NCBI GenBank assembly: GCA_012295275.1
Contig: CM022672.1
Span: 17,814,394 to 17,878,393, forward strand
DNA: 64,000 bases
Source: Chrysomallon squamiferum
Lineage: Eukaryota; Mollusca; Gastropoda; Neomphalida; Peltospiridae
Direction: 5' to 3'
The notes beneath the pieces were generated by a model. That model searched no databases. It was not told where the DNA came from and saw only the letters and a program-made list of their open reading frames with translations. Positions 14,028 through 28,500 of this stretch are shown in pieces; within the stretch, counting starts at the first letter, position 1; each line of letters opens with the position of its first letter. Made by a program: the position numbers and the translations under genes.

Positions 14028-16161
14028 TGTTTATGAATGTGTGTGCATGTGTTCATCTTGTTCAGATTTAGTTTAGAAAGAACATTTTCACAACAAATGT
14101 ATATCTGTAAGTACAGAAGTGATCATCTTCATTTTACACCTTTTTTTTTTTTAAAACTGCCTAGACACGATTGTATGTCTTCTTCATGAAGTGCCGTTCT
14201 CGAGCTGCTTTGTGTTGTCCCTTCAAGCCAGACATCACTTCTCAAGAGCTGGGAATCTTTTCTGGCATTTTATCAGTTTCCTCTGAGCAGCATTACATTT
14301 AGTGTGCAGCAAGGCATGATGGCACTAAACCACTGTAGCATTTGTCCAGTAATGATGGCAGACAATGGGGATAATAGTTCTCAAGAAATTAATTTGCTCT
14401 CTGTTGATGAGACATTATTGTTTATTGATGTCAGGGTTGAAAGATGACATAAAGTTTCTTTATCCGGCCGTCACTTCCTATTCTGTAAATTCATTGCCAT
14501 GCAATGATTACCAAAGTTGAGCATTAATGCAAAATATTGAATTTAATATCCATTCATGGTTTTGACACTTGGAAACACAAAAGGTGCGGCAGTTATGGAT
14601 AGTGGTATCCCACAGTTAATGAAGCAACGCTTCATCTGCATGTTCAGAAATTTGATGTTTCCGTATGTTTAGTTCTGTGTTGTTGCTATGAAGAAAACTA
14701 AAGTACAGAGGAAGCTACAAATGGCTGTGGTCAACACATCAAAAATTATAATTGTTGTTTTTTTACATTAATATTATTTCTGTATCTGAAAAGATAACAA
14801 GTATTTGCTGATATAACAGAAGAAAACCATTTTATATATTAATGTTAATGCTACTGAAAAAGAGATTCCGTTTTAGATAATAGATTTTTATTCATTTGTT
14901 TTTGTCAAATGAAACATTTTCATTTAATTTAGGGGTTTTAATCTGGATTACTGAATTCAGCAAAGGTCAGTTTATTTTTGACTTAAAAGTTCATCTGACA
15001 TAACAGTAACTTGTTTTGATTGTATACTGGTTGTCTAGTTGGAATCAGCCTTAATTATAAAATATATTCTGGTATCAAGCTACATTTTGAAATACAACAA
15101 TGAGCAATTAGCAGGCTTTTATCAAATTTTCCTAAATTACAGTGGAACATAAATATTAAAAGAAATGTGTTGTCTGAGTACCTTTATTTTTGACTGATTG
15201 ATTGAATGTTTGGTTTTTGGTTGATGTTTAATTTTCATTGAATATTTGAATTTAAAAAAAAAATTATTTATTTATTTATTTAGTTATTTTTTTTTAGTTT
15301 TTTTTTTTGTTGTTTTGTTTTGTTTTTAATTAAGAATGGGATTCATTCAGATTATTAAATTTTTATTACAGTATATTAGTTTTTCTCTTTGTTTAACATT
15401 TTTTATTTGAATATCAGATTATATTGGATTTGTATGCTGTTATTATTTTATTTTTTTGGGGTTTTTTTTGTTGGTTTTTTCAAATATTTTTCTTTGTTTT
15501 GTTTTATTTATTTTATTTATTTATATTTTTGGTTTTTATCTGTTTTTGTATCATTAATGTTTTATTACTCACGAGAGATTATTTTAGTTATGAAGTACGT
15601 GTGAAAACTTGTCAAGTATTCACATACAAATGCTAACACAATTAGTAAATAATTTTTGTGAAAAAACATAAAAGGGAAAATAAATTTTAAAAAATTTAAA
15701 AATTGTATATATATATATATTTTTTTAATTAATTTAAAAAGAAAATATAAAAGAATTCAAAACCACATATGTAATTAATAATTACTATTATATTGTGGAG
15801 TGGAAAACAACAAAAACAACTGAAAAGCTAAGAAGAAAAGCAACAGACAAAAAAAACAACTGATGATATCTACCATGTGTACTATTTCAGCCAAGTGTAC
15901 TTACACTTTGGGACTAGTTCGCGTGTGTGGAAAATCAGTCCTTTTTTGATTAGAGACAATTGTGTTTTGAGCTTAATTAAATTCTCTGTTGAGAAGTATA
16001 TAATTTCATTCCTGTAGGTTGAACATTACTACAAGGGGGAAATTAAGATAAAACAAGTGGGTGATCTGTTTTCTACAGACTTCAAGCAGCAGGCTTTTAA
16101 CTGATGAACTTCTTCCTTCAAGCTTTCTGTCAGATCTAGAAATAATTGATCTATCTATCTA

Positions 16162-16230
<69 letters not shown>

Positions 16231-17598
16231 AATATAAATGGTAAACATCAATACGTATTCTTTTTTAACTTAATAATAATGTTACCATTATTTTAGATTG
16301 AAACAATTGTACTCTTGTTACATTTGAAATGGTACTGTTCGTTCATTCATCCATTAACAAATAACTGTTATTTGCAACATGTACATGTTCCAGTTTCATT
16401 TTATTCCTTAACATCATTCAGTTGCACTTGTCTTTATTCTTTGTCGCAGAACTCTTACGTCATTACAAATTCTGCGGTTAGCTCCTGAATTATTAGCAAT
16501 AAAATGTTTTCACTTCTTGTGAATTCTATTTCTGTATTGTGCTTGCCTGAAAAAGGTCAGATCCTTGCCTAGTAGCCCATATTGTCCAAAGAAAATGACC
16601 TTTCCTTTCTTGCTTTTATGCTTGTTTTTGAGGGGACGCATATGGCTTTCATCTACAAGTGCCATCACGTTGCGCTCACTCGCCATCAGATAATAAATGC
16701 GCCTGTTACTTGCATTCATTTGCAAGTTGTCCCCTGTTAACCAATGCTGAATTCAATTTGCCGAGTGAAATGGGACAATATTTTATCAATATTCTTAACA
16801 TTAGCATGCATCCGCCAGCTTCTCATAACACACAACCAGAAACACGTGGTAGTTTGGTCGCACAACCCTTCCATTCAGAATGGTCGAAATGAGGCAGTAA
16901 TTACTTGTTAATCACCCAGTTATTTGCAGTAGAACTTGCAAGAACTGCTCGCTGAAAATAAATTGTTTTCACTTCTGTCAGTGTGCGGTACAATTGATCT
17001 TCCAACATCCAAGTTTGTCGCTTGTACAAAAAGTTGATGGATCGATTCTGCCTGGTGGTCTTTTGTTACATTTATCTTAATGTGAAAGGATATTTATTTA
17101 AGCAGTACCTCAGCACCTTGTCTTATTATGCCCATTACAAATTGAATGTAATTCGTAGAAAGAAAGAATAGTGAGGGGGGGAGAAAAATGAATGAAATAG
17201 TAAAGAAAATGGAGAGATAGAAAGAATGAAAATGAGTGTATGAGGATGTGAATATATGCTCTAAAAAAAGCCACCAATAAAAATTAATCTGAAAATTGTG
17301 TCTGTGGGCATTTTAGTTCCATACCATTGCTCTAACATGATACCTAATCATGAATGTGAAACTTTTATCCATGATGAACATAGAAACAGATAACTGTTAA
17401 TTACTTATCCACTGTCTGTTGATTTCTTTTTTGAGTTAGTTACATTTATAAACAGTTATGTTTAAATAATTATATTGATAATTGTAAAAAAAAATAATAA
17501 TAAAATAAAATAAAATGTGTATTTATATAAAATTTTAAACATTATTTAAGCCATTGTATTATTTTTATAGCTTTTTTCTCATAAAATTAAGTCATTAA

Positions 17599-17629
<31 letters not shown>

Positions 17630-17957
17630 AAAATATATTTATTATTATTATTATTATTATTATTGCTTCTTTTTTTAAATTTTTATGCTAGTCTCAATAT
17701 CTAGAATAACCTAGTGCAAGATCAAGTGTTAATATATCTGTTTCCTGAATTTAACAGATGTGACCATCGGTCGGCCAAAGGGGTCTACTACCAAGCAAAA
17801 AACTGCATTCCATCCAGGCTATGTATGCCTTTACATTCATATTTTTTTACATTTTGTTTTTAACTTATAGCTTCTTATTAAAATATCATATAATAATCTT
17901 CTTTTTTTCTTTTCTTTTTTTTTTCGTTGTTTTCAAAGTATAACTCCAATATTTAAT

Positions 17958-17999
<42 letters not shown>

Positions 18000-20900
18000 G
18001 CATCAGTTGAGTCCAGTAGTGTTTTGTGTAATTAAACATTCGTCTCACCAGTTTGTTACTTTCTGCATATAATAATATTCTTAGTTAATTGCTATAGATG
18101 TAAATAAAACAAATTCAGATAAACAATAGCAATGTTTAATTAGAAGGTTATGTACATTTAAAATTATAGATGATTTAAAATAAAAAAAAAGAAACGACAG
18201 TGCCATTAGTGGAGGACCATTTTATGTAAGAGCAAACACTGCATGTGTCTGTTGCAGGAACCATCTAATGGCTAGACTTCCTTTCAGTGCTAGAACACCA
18301 GTTCACTGACCTGGTAACACACTGGTGTCCACAGTTTCATTATTTTGAGTACCAGGATCAGTTGGGAAGCTTTCCATTCCATGGTATATTTCATAATTGG
18401 TATTGAGTGAGATTATTTCACTTAGATAGGGGAGGTTGAGTGATATATATATTTAGAGTGAAAGGTTAAAGAGAGACCTCATGAATTTAAAAAATAACCT
18501 TTTCCATTTATTTATGTCCTTTTGTCTAAGAAGGTTAATTTTGTTCAGTTCAAATACATTTATTGTTTGTCTTTTTTAAAATCATGGTTAAAATAACTAA
18601 TGATTATTTAGAAATACCCTGTTAAGTAGATTAGCTTTTGCTCAGTGAATCTTTATTGTTATTTTTGTTGATTTTTAAGACTGTTAATAATTTGTGAAAC
18701 AAAATCCCATTTCAGATCATTTCCATTTAAGTGTCTGCCTTAATGTTTTTTTACCTTCAGGTTACAGAATAAAATTAAAAGTTTTGAATTAGGAGAGACA
18801 GTTTGAAGTTTCTTAGTGAGTCACTTGTAATTTATATTTTATGGTAATGAAAGTTTTATTTAAAGATTTTTGGTAAAGTCAGGTCACTCTAACTCTTTAT
18901 ATTTATTAATCAATCTTTTGAATTCACTAAACATTTTTCAAAAATATTTGAGGATGTTTGGTTAAATGGCATTTTAATTTTTTTTTTTTTTTTCTTATAT
19001 AACTATTTCTATTATTTAAAAAAAATTCTTCATTTATTGCTTTATCTGTTAAATTATCTATTTAAAGCTGGATTAAAGAATGTTTTTTTTTTTCTTTCTT
19101 TCTTCCGGTTTTAAAAATAAAGATTAGCAGTTCCTCAACTTGATTCAGTAGCTTATTAATCTTTTATATATTTTCATCACATTTGGTCAGTGATTTAAAA
19201 TGAAGTCACTTTTTTCTATTATCTATTTCCTTTCTTTTTTTATCATCATCATCATTATTAAACTAAATTTAATGGCAGAATGTATTTGGGTTAAGATGGT
19301 GAGGGCTGTTATTTTTGTATTGTTACTAATTTAAAAATGGCTGTGTTCACTTTCACAGATACAGTAAAATAAAACTGTTTCTGATGGCTAACTGTACTTT
19401 AATGGGAACCAGTCTAATATAGTATTTTAGTTAAAGTAAACAGTTGTTTTATGAGTGAGTATTATTAACAACTAGGCATACTGGAATTACTGTCATTTTA
19501 TTTTTTTATTATTTTTTTTTTTTTAAATATATTTTACAGTTAATTATTTAGTTTCAAATAAACCAATACCTATATTAATTTCTGAAAAGTGCGGTAGGGA
19601 AATTTTTTTTTAAGAATACCTGTTTAAGTTAGGAATTTTAAAAAAATAAATGATAGATGCATGTTGGCAATTGTAAATAAATTCTAGATAATTTAAACAA
19701 TGTATGCTCTGGAATCTTTCTTATTTTATTATATTTTTTTAAAAACAAAACCAAAGGGGATAAAATAATTTTTTTTAAAGTTTTCATAAGTTATTGGATT
19801 ACAGTCATAAATGTTTGTTTTTGTTTGCATTAACTTTTTTTCATATGTAATGCAGCTTTTAACTTGGTAGTTGGCATCTGGTGTTACTTGTCTCAAATTG
19901 AATCTTTGTGTGTTATATAGATTAATAATTATTGCTTTGTGCAGTTTTTTTTTTTTTTTTAAAAAGAGTTTGAAATACTGCATGCTTTAAAAATGTGCGT
20001 ATATACTTTAAATAACAAAGTGTAAAATTGTTTACCTGTGCATATGTCTGGGTGGGTGTGTTTCCGAATTTAACTAATAATGGACATAAAATTTTAAATT
20101 CCTTTTTTATGTTTGTTTAATTCTTTCATTCATCCTTTCTTTCTTGTTTTAATATTGTATAGCCAACTTCAGTAAATACAAAGTTTATTTAAAATGTATA
20201 TAAAATGAAAACAAGCATATGTTTAGTATATTTCTGATAAAATGTTCATAATTTAAAAATAAAAAATAAAAATGAAGTGTAAATATCTCTTTTCATTAAA
20301 GTAGAACAACATTATTGGTTTTATGAATATTTTAGCAGATATTACCATTAAATACTTACAAATTTAATTTTTATTAACACAAATTAGTTCCATTTGATCT
20401 GGTATTTTCAGCTAGATAACAGACAGCTAACCTAGGTACAATAAAATTATTTTTAAAAACTACAAAAAAAAAAAAAATGATAAAATTAATTTTTAACCAC
20501 AGGATCATCTTTCAGTCTTCTTTTCCACCCACTCATCCTATGCGAAAACCAGTTCAGGTTATTTTATAGTGGTCCTTAACTAATCATACAGCCTTTTATT
20601 TAATGTTCATATTATTACTTGGGTGGTCTTATCTGTTATTAAATGACTAAGATTAACAGTGATAGTCAAAGAGATTTCATTGAATTTTTTATTTTTTTAT
20701 TTTTTAAATCTTTTTTCTTTTCGTTTCGTCTTTTTTCTATTTTTATTTTTATTTTTATTTTTTTTAATTTAAAAAAAAAAAAAAAAAAAAATAATAAAAA
20801 GGAAATGAATTGCACAGTTCCCGCCACTTTGTTCCCCATTGGCCATACTGGCTGGATTATCGCATGAATATTTCAAAACAACACCTCGATGCCAAGACAT

Positions 20901-21220
20901 CAAAATACTGCTGCTGTTATTTGAACGGTGTATGAAAGACAGGCTATGAAATATTAAATTTTTGCCATAGAGTTGAGCCGTGCACATCACGATTTTTTCT
21001 ACCAATATCATGCTTCGTGTTTCCTGTGGGAAAACTATCTCATTATACAAGAACATGATGAACTAGCAGTCAGTTTTTGTTTTGTCTCTCGAATAATAAA
21101 AACTCCATGCTGAACAATTTTGTTCAAGTAAAGCTGATGGGGGGGGGGAGGTTTCCACTGTCGACTTTATACATAATATTTATAAGAATAAAATAATGAC
21201 GAATGCTTGTTACGTTAAAA

Positions 21221-21296
<76 letters not shown>

Positions 21297-22651
21297 GCCT
21301 TAAATAGTCCCTTGTAGGTTTGGGAATTACTTTTGAACATTTTATTGAGTTTCAATGTTGTTGCTAGCATTTCTTTTCTTTTTAAATTATTTTATTTGGT
21401 TTACTTTTTTTAATTATTTTTTTATAACATAAAATTGGAAAAGGATTAAGAAATTAAAATTTTTATATATGTGTATGTAAAAAAAACCACCAAAAAACAA
21501 ACACCTAATTTATAAGCATGATATTCCTGGTTAAATGTACGTTAAAAAAATTAATTATTATTACATAGGGATTTCTTTTTTATTATTGTTGCTCCAGTCT
21601 AGCAGAAATCATTTCTTTTTCTACTTGAATTTTGTGTATTGACGTTAAAAGAAGAGAAAGGATTTAATATTAAAATCGGAGAAATACTTTCCTGCTTTAT
21701 TTCACAGATTCTTGTTTTTTTAATGATTAGTTTATTGTCATTAACTGAGCTTTATGGCATTGAATTGTAGAATTGCATGACTACACAAATAAAAAGTTCA
21801 CTGGAGATGTTTCATTGGCATTTTCTCATAAAAACTTTAGACTTTTGCATTCTAGTTCATTCACATAATAGGTGATTGAAGATACAGAGAATATCTAACA
21901 ACTTGAAGCCAACAAACAATGTTATGCCCATTACGAAAGGAATTGCCATGCATACCATGGTAGAACCCAGAATAAGAACATGCTATTTTAAAATTAAACA
22001 AACCAGCTAAATCGAGTGAATGAAAACAAGTCAATTTAGTTTCAAGTTTGGACATGTGTAACTGAAAATAAATACTTTCTTCAAAAGTATTTCATTTAAT
22101 CCCAGTTTAGTTTGATACATGATACAACCCAAATTTCAAATCTGCCTATTTTGATCATTCATTTTTGCTAGTATAGTAAAACACAGCAGCACATGGTGAA
22201 TCCTCTATATAGTATATTCAACCAAGTCAGTAGATAATTAATGTCTCCCAATTCCAGTTCTAGCCAGACATATTTCCCATCTCTTGAATTAATGTAGACA
22301 TTAATAGCAATTATTTGTGGGGGTTGAAAGCAAAATGGATGTCATTACGTTTAATATTTTTAGTCATTTGTGTTTTAGTATTTGTCATGTACTAACTTTT
22401 CAGTGTCACTAGTGTTTGCTTTACTTTTTTCTTTTTTTTTTTATCTTCTTTCTCTTTTTGTTTAAAATTATTTTATACTTTTAATTTAATGATTTATATT
22501 TCAGAGTGCACTATTTTATTATTTTTATTACATTTTTGACATGTATTTCTTGGCAAAATGCTTTTTTTTTTATCTTCAGTATATTGATTTGCTAAGTGTG
22601 TGCGTGCGTGCGTGTGTGTCTGTTTCATTTTATTTCTAATTTATGTGTTGT

Positions 22652-22700
<49 letters not shown>

Positions 22701-24106
22701 TCTCTTACTAATGTTGGACTAATGATTTGTTTTTATTATTATTTTTTTTTTTAAGTTAACTATATATCAATAAGTTGGAATTATTTATATTTTCAGAGAC
22801 TGCAAAATTATACGAGACCCACAGTCTATGAAATCCAAAGGATATGGTTTTGTCTCATTTGTTAACAAACTGGTAAGTTTCATTCAACATGCAAATGTCT
22901 GTGCATCCTAATATCTGTTTTACTGATGAAGTCGTGTGCATTTGAAAAAAAAAAAAAAAAATTTTGTTTTTTAAACCTAATACATTTAACATAAGAGCAT
23001 CCAATCATAATTAAATACTGTTTGATAACATATGTATTATCAGTAAAAGAACTGCCAATTAATTTTTACCATATTCCTAACAGTTCATTTACTATTGTAA
23101 GTAACTAAAGATAAGAATATAATTACATTATCCTGGAACAAAACAATATATCCTTTAACGGACGGGGTTCATTTTTACATACATCAAAGACAAAACAGGT
23201 CTCCTGATAGTTTTCCAAAGTGTACAGTAATTTTCATTATCTTGTGGTAAATACAATAATGGGTCTGTTTGACAAACTCATATTGCCTTGTCAGAACTGT
23301 TCATAGTATAAACACTTAATTGAATACTGTTTGGTTTTCCTTGTAATGGTCAAAAGTAGATGGAATGAGTGTGGGAGGGCGTTCATGAAGCATGGAGTAA
23401 CAAAAAAAGAACAACATGTTTGAATATGGAAATAATTTGTTTATAATCATTAAATATAAATGAATAAAGTAAATATATGTTTTTAGTTTTACAATGTATG
23501 TTTAAAAAATAAATGTACACATATATTTGTAATTTTATTTTATGTATGTTGATGGTTGGAAGAATAGACAGATATGCTATATATAACTGAACAAAATCTA
23601 TTTTTTTTATATTCTTGAAATAAAAACACAATAGTGCATTGATAGATATCTGAAATTAACATGTTTGGAGCAATCATTATAAAAAAAAATAAACCAAAAA
23701 ACCCCATACCAAATGATTATAAAATGTAAAAATAAAAATCCATATTAATACCACAAACAGTTTCGAGAAAAGCTTATGATGTGTTGAGAGAATTAATCCA
23801 TATCTAAAATGTGCATTAATGCATGTTTGTTCATGGTTTAGTAAGACTTGTTAAATAAACACTAATAGTTTAACATTAATAAAACGCTGTTGAACTAATA
23901 TTTTTAAAATCATTTTTACCTGTGGCTGAAAAGAAAGACAAACAGAGAGTCATGCAAACCTGTTACTGATAGCATCATTTTAAATGGCTCATTTGTAGAA
24001 CACAAAAATCATAAAAAAAATTTCCAACTGTACAATTATTTGACTACATTTTTCATGTGTGACTATCCATTAATTGTTATCTCTTTGTCATTTTTGGATG
24101 CTAGTG

Positions 24107-24143
<37 letters not shown>

Positions 24144-25184
24144 CAGTTTTATTGATCACTATGTCTACTTGTACATGCATTCATATGAACATAATTGGTA
24201 GCCAAATTAAATGTTTGCAGCCATTATATCATGAGCTACAGCTGCTGAGTGAAGGGAAGGGCCAATTCACCTGACTTGTTATGTTTAATACCTCCAACAT
24301 AAAACTGAATCAATACTCTGACATAAAACAATTGTTGTTGCTGTTGCTGTTGCCACTGTGTAATAATAAACTACACACAGGTGTGAATGCAGTGTTGAAT
24401 GTGGTATTCATAGCTATGTTTTTCTAGGTACAATCATTTCAGTACTTGACTGGATACTTTTACTTAAAATTACATCATTTCATAAAACAGTTTATGTAGG
24501 CATTTGGTTTTGTGCAATTTTATAACAATAGCAACAACAACAACAACAATTATTATTATTTGAATATTTTGTTTTATGTATTATTAATAAAGTAATAACA
24601 GTAATCTTTAAAAAGTTACTTCATGTCTAAATAAATGCTTTGTTGTTGGGACCATCTAATGGCATAAATTTCTTCTTTAATACTGGAATAATTAGTTGTT
24701 TTATGTGTGTAGATTTCAAACATTAACAACTCTTTTGGCACAGATAAAACCATTACTATGCAAAATTTATTGTACAAATTTCAGAATAAACATTATAGAT
24801 TCCATGTCTTTAATATTTAATTTACATTTTGTACATCAAAGAAAAAGAAAGCAAACTCAAAACATTTTTTTTTTTTTTTTTTTTTTTGTATAAATGAATT
24901 AAGTAATGAAAACCATCAAAACAATAATAAAACATTTCTTCAAAAAAAAAAACCAACTAAAAAGGCCAACAAAAAAAACAAAACAAATATCAAATACTAA
25001 AAAATATCAAAGAAAGTGATGTGATCACACAATAATTAAAGTAAATGTAAATGTTTTTTTTTTTTTTTTTTTTTTCTGTTTCATTCTATTTTTCTCGGGT
25101 AGTTTTATTTATTTGTTTATTTTATTTTGTTAATTTTTTTTTTGTTTGTTTGTTTGTTTATATTTAATTTTGTATTAAAAATAA

Positions 25185-25215
<31 letters not shown>

Positions 25216-25514
25216 CTTTTGTGATAGCAAAACTACAAAAACTTTCTTTTCTCATTAATTTTCTCAGGATGCAGAAAATGCTATTAGTGGTATGAATGGT
25301 CAGTGGCTGGGGAGTCGACCAATCAGAACAAACTGGGCTACCAGGAAACCACCAGCACCAATGCAAAAGGAAAATCGCTGGTCTTCAGGTGAATATACTC
25401 AATCAAAAGTGTAAAGAGAAATACTAACTGCCTTTTACGAGCTACACTCAAATCTTTTTTGTTTTAATTTAATTTTTTTTTTTTTAAATTTATAAAAAAA
25501 AAAATTTCTCTTAA

Positions 25515-25545
<31 letters not shown>

Positions 25546-28500
25546 GATGCTTATATAACCTGAACAAAGAAAGAACAAGAAGAAAAACAACAACTAAAAC
25601 ACTGAAATCGATACGAGGTTCTTTTAATAAAATATTTATGGAAAATGTCAGAAAAACTTGTGTCAACTTGTTGTGCTTGTGGACAGCACATTTCAGTCAG
25701 CATGACGGATGACGAAATTGGCTTGTGCATTGTGGCACCTGGTTACGTTTCCATTTTAGTCCCCATTGTCTGGAATCTATACTTGATTGACACATAATTA
25801 AGATACATCACTGGGCACACATGATGTAAATTTGTATGTAGATCACGGTATAAACTGACAAAGGAATTTATCTGTGCTACCATTTGTACTGAGTTTATAA
25901 TGGTGTTGATTGTCTCTTAGGGATTGTTAACCTGTTTTATTCTGACGATTTATTCTGTATAATAACACTTTATATAATAGCTGCATTCTTCCTTGCAACT
26001 GAATATAAGTTTTATAATTATTATTATATATATATATATATCTGTGCATAAAATAATAAATTCCATCCTTTATTGTCTTTTGTGACATTAAGTCATTGAA
26101 ACAAAAGATGAATTTTGGATAAAGAGATACATTGTCTTCTAATTTTGTTATGATTACAATAATAAAGAAAAATTTCTGATGTTCTGAAGAATTCAAGATC
26201 ATATTTTGTAGGGTTTTTTTTTTTTTTTTTTTGTTTTTGTTTTATAGACTTTGATCTTTGAAGAAAGAAACCATCCAGTAATCTTAAATGATTACCATTG
26301 ATCACAAAAACTTTTATTTATTTGAGTACAGGGAAGCAATCTGTTTAAATACATGTTAATAAAATAGTGAAAAGCGAAAAATGGTCTTTACTCTGCAGTA
26401 AATTGACATGTTCCAGTTTTAGTGTTGATGTCCCCAAGATCAAATTTGTCTTGATGTATTGCACATTTTAAACCTGATAGGAAGTGCTCTGTAATGTTTT
26501 CATTATCGATATGTTCTTAGATTGTTTTGTTGTAATTTGTTCCAGATAAGTAAGAACATTTTCTATTTCATTTTTATTTTACCTTTGTAAAAACTGAACA
26601 GAATTACTAAAAAAAAAAAAAAAAAAAAAAATATAATTGTTTGTGCAGTCTAAAAAGTGGCTTTCATGATAAAAATGTGTTATCAGAATTTACTTATTTC
26701 TTCTGAATTACTGTTGACAGTGTCCAGATGTCAGCTTGCAAATATTTCTTCTTTGTTTTCTTTATTTTTTCCACTTTTCTTTTTCTTTTATGTATTAATG
26801 ATAATAGGCTGTGTGGGTTTTAAACATGTCTTTTATGAGTTGTTCATGGAAAAACTACACTTTTCATTATATTCTTTTACTTTATTCTGATGTTTATTAT
26901 CTAATAAGTTTCGGTATTGTTTTTTTGTGTGTGTGTGTTTTTTTTTTATTCCATTTTAAAAACAAAAACAATTATATTTGCTTAAAAGGAAGTTTTTGTT
27001 AATGATTGATTCTAAATTGAAAAATTAATGGAATTTAATGCAACTGGCATAGAATTCTGAATAACCTTTAAATGACATTCTGTTCAAAAAACACATTTTT
27101 CACATGTACATACTGTTTCTTATAATAGCTTTAAAAGTCAGCATATATATGCAGGATTAAATAGTTTTTTATCTTTCTATTTTTTCATAGTTCTGTTTTT
27201 ATCTTATATTTTATCCTAGATGTAAAACCGCTAAATTATGATGAAGTGTACGGCCAGTCCAGTCCAACAAATTGTACAGTATATTGTGGAGGAGTTACTA
27301 CAGGTTTAACAGGTACATTTCAGTTCTATGTCCTAAGATAGATTAGTGTTTAATTCAAGCAAGCAAATAATAATAATAATAGAGTAAATGTCTAAAATTT
27401 CTAATACATTTTTGTGAAAATATATTTGTCTAAAAAGAAATAATTTTTTTTTTCTACATCACAAATAATCATCATCTTTATACAATTTGATACACACAAT
27501 GAGGAATTAAGAAATTTGATTACAATTCCTGTATATAATGATTAATCATAGATGCATTCAAAAATCTTCTGGCACTTTTTGAGAAAAACTTTTAAACGAT
27601 AAATCACTTAATTACTCTAAATTGTGCACTGACAATCATAATGTCCTTTAGTTTTTCAGTTGCTTCTGAATTTTATTTTGTTAATTTTTTTTTTTTTCAC
27701 TGTGATATTTGATTGTATTTTTTATTACAGAGGAAATACTTAGAAAAACTTTTTCACCTCATGGTACTATACATGAAATCAGGGTGTTTAAAGATAAAGG
27801 ATATGCATTCATAAGGTAAGATTTGTATTTATATTATTTGTTATTTAATCTAAATCTGACTTAGCAGTGTGAAATATATCATGCACAAAATACATTAGTG
27901 TTTATATTGAAGATTTTTTCCTAATTGGTCTAGGTTAGTGTCATCCATGCTGATAAAGCACCATTTTGCTTCCATTTCAAAAAAATAAAAGAAATAAAAA
28001 GTAAATAATTAAAATAACAACTGCAAAAAACTGTTGCAAATTAGAATGTTGTTCTCTCTCTGTCTGTCTGCCTGACTCTGTTGCTTGCTGTTAGTAACTG
28101 TTGTATTTTATTTTTGTTTTTTGTTATTATTAAACTCTTGCTAAGACCTGTAATTCTAACTGTTAATGACATATTTTCTGGATAGTATAATGAATGTTTT
28201 ATAATGATTAAATATAAGAGTAATGTCTTCATAAGCAGATTGTGGTCATTATGATAAGGTCTCTGATTATCTGGTTTATTAAGGAACTGTGTAAGACATA
28301 CATACATACAGTATCTGTCTACCTTGATTAAAAAAAACACCAAAAAACCCTCATGTATGAAAACTCTGAACATGATTAAACCAGAACGTTGATGTGTTCT
28401 GGCTTGATTAAAAGTAATGGAAGAAATCTGTAGAGTAATTTATAATTTAAAGAAATGTGGTTCTTTACTTCAGTGGTGGAAATGGTTTTGAGAAATTGTG

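Larger units (their letters stand above)
10797..22796 (+). other. TIA1 intron, 12 kb, splitting RRM2
   Basis: Longest intron. It contains diverged repeats (11846-12240), TTA repeats (11681-11727, 13031-13083), GT17 (13991-14023), an ATCT/CT compound repeat (16149-16228) and T72 (21224-21295). Islands of complex sequence lie at about 11090-11450, 14160-14530, 16360-17060, 18190-18380 and 20810-21060, with the candidate poison exon at 17758. Confidence 0.7.

Noticed and set aside
18260-18272. ACCATCTAATGGC shared with 24651-24663
   Set aside because: A 13-bp match with weak similarity beyond it; too short to claim a repeat family.
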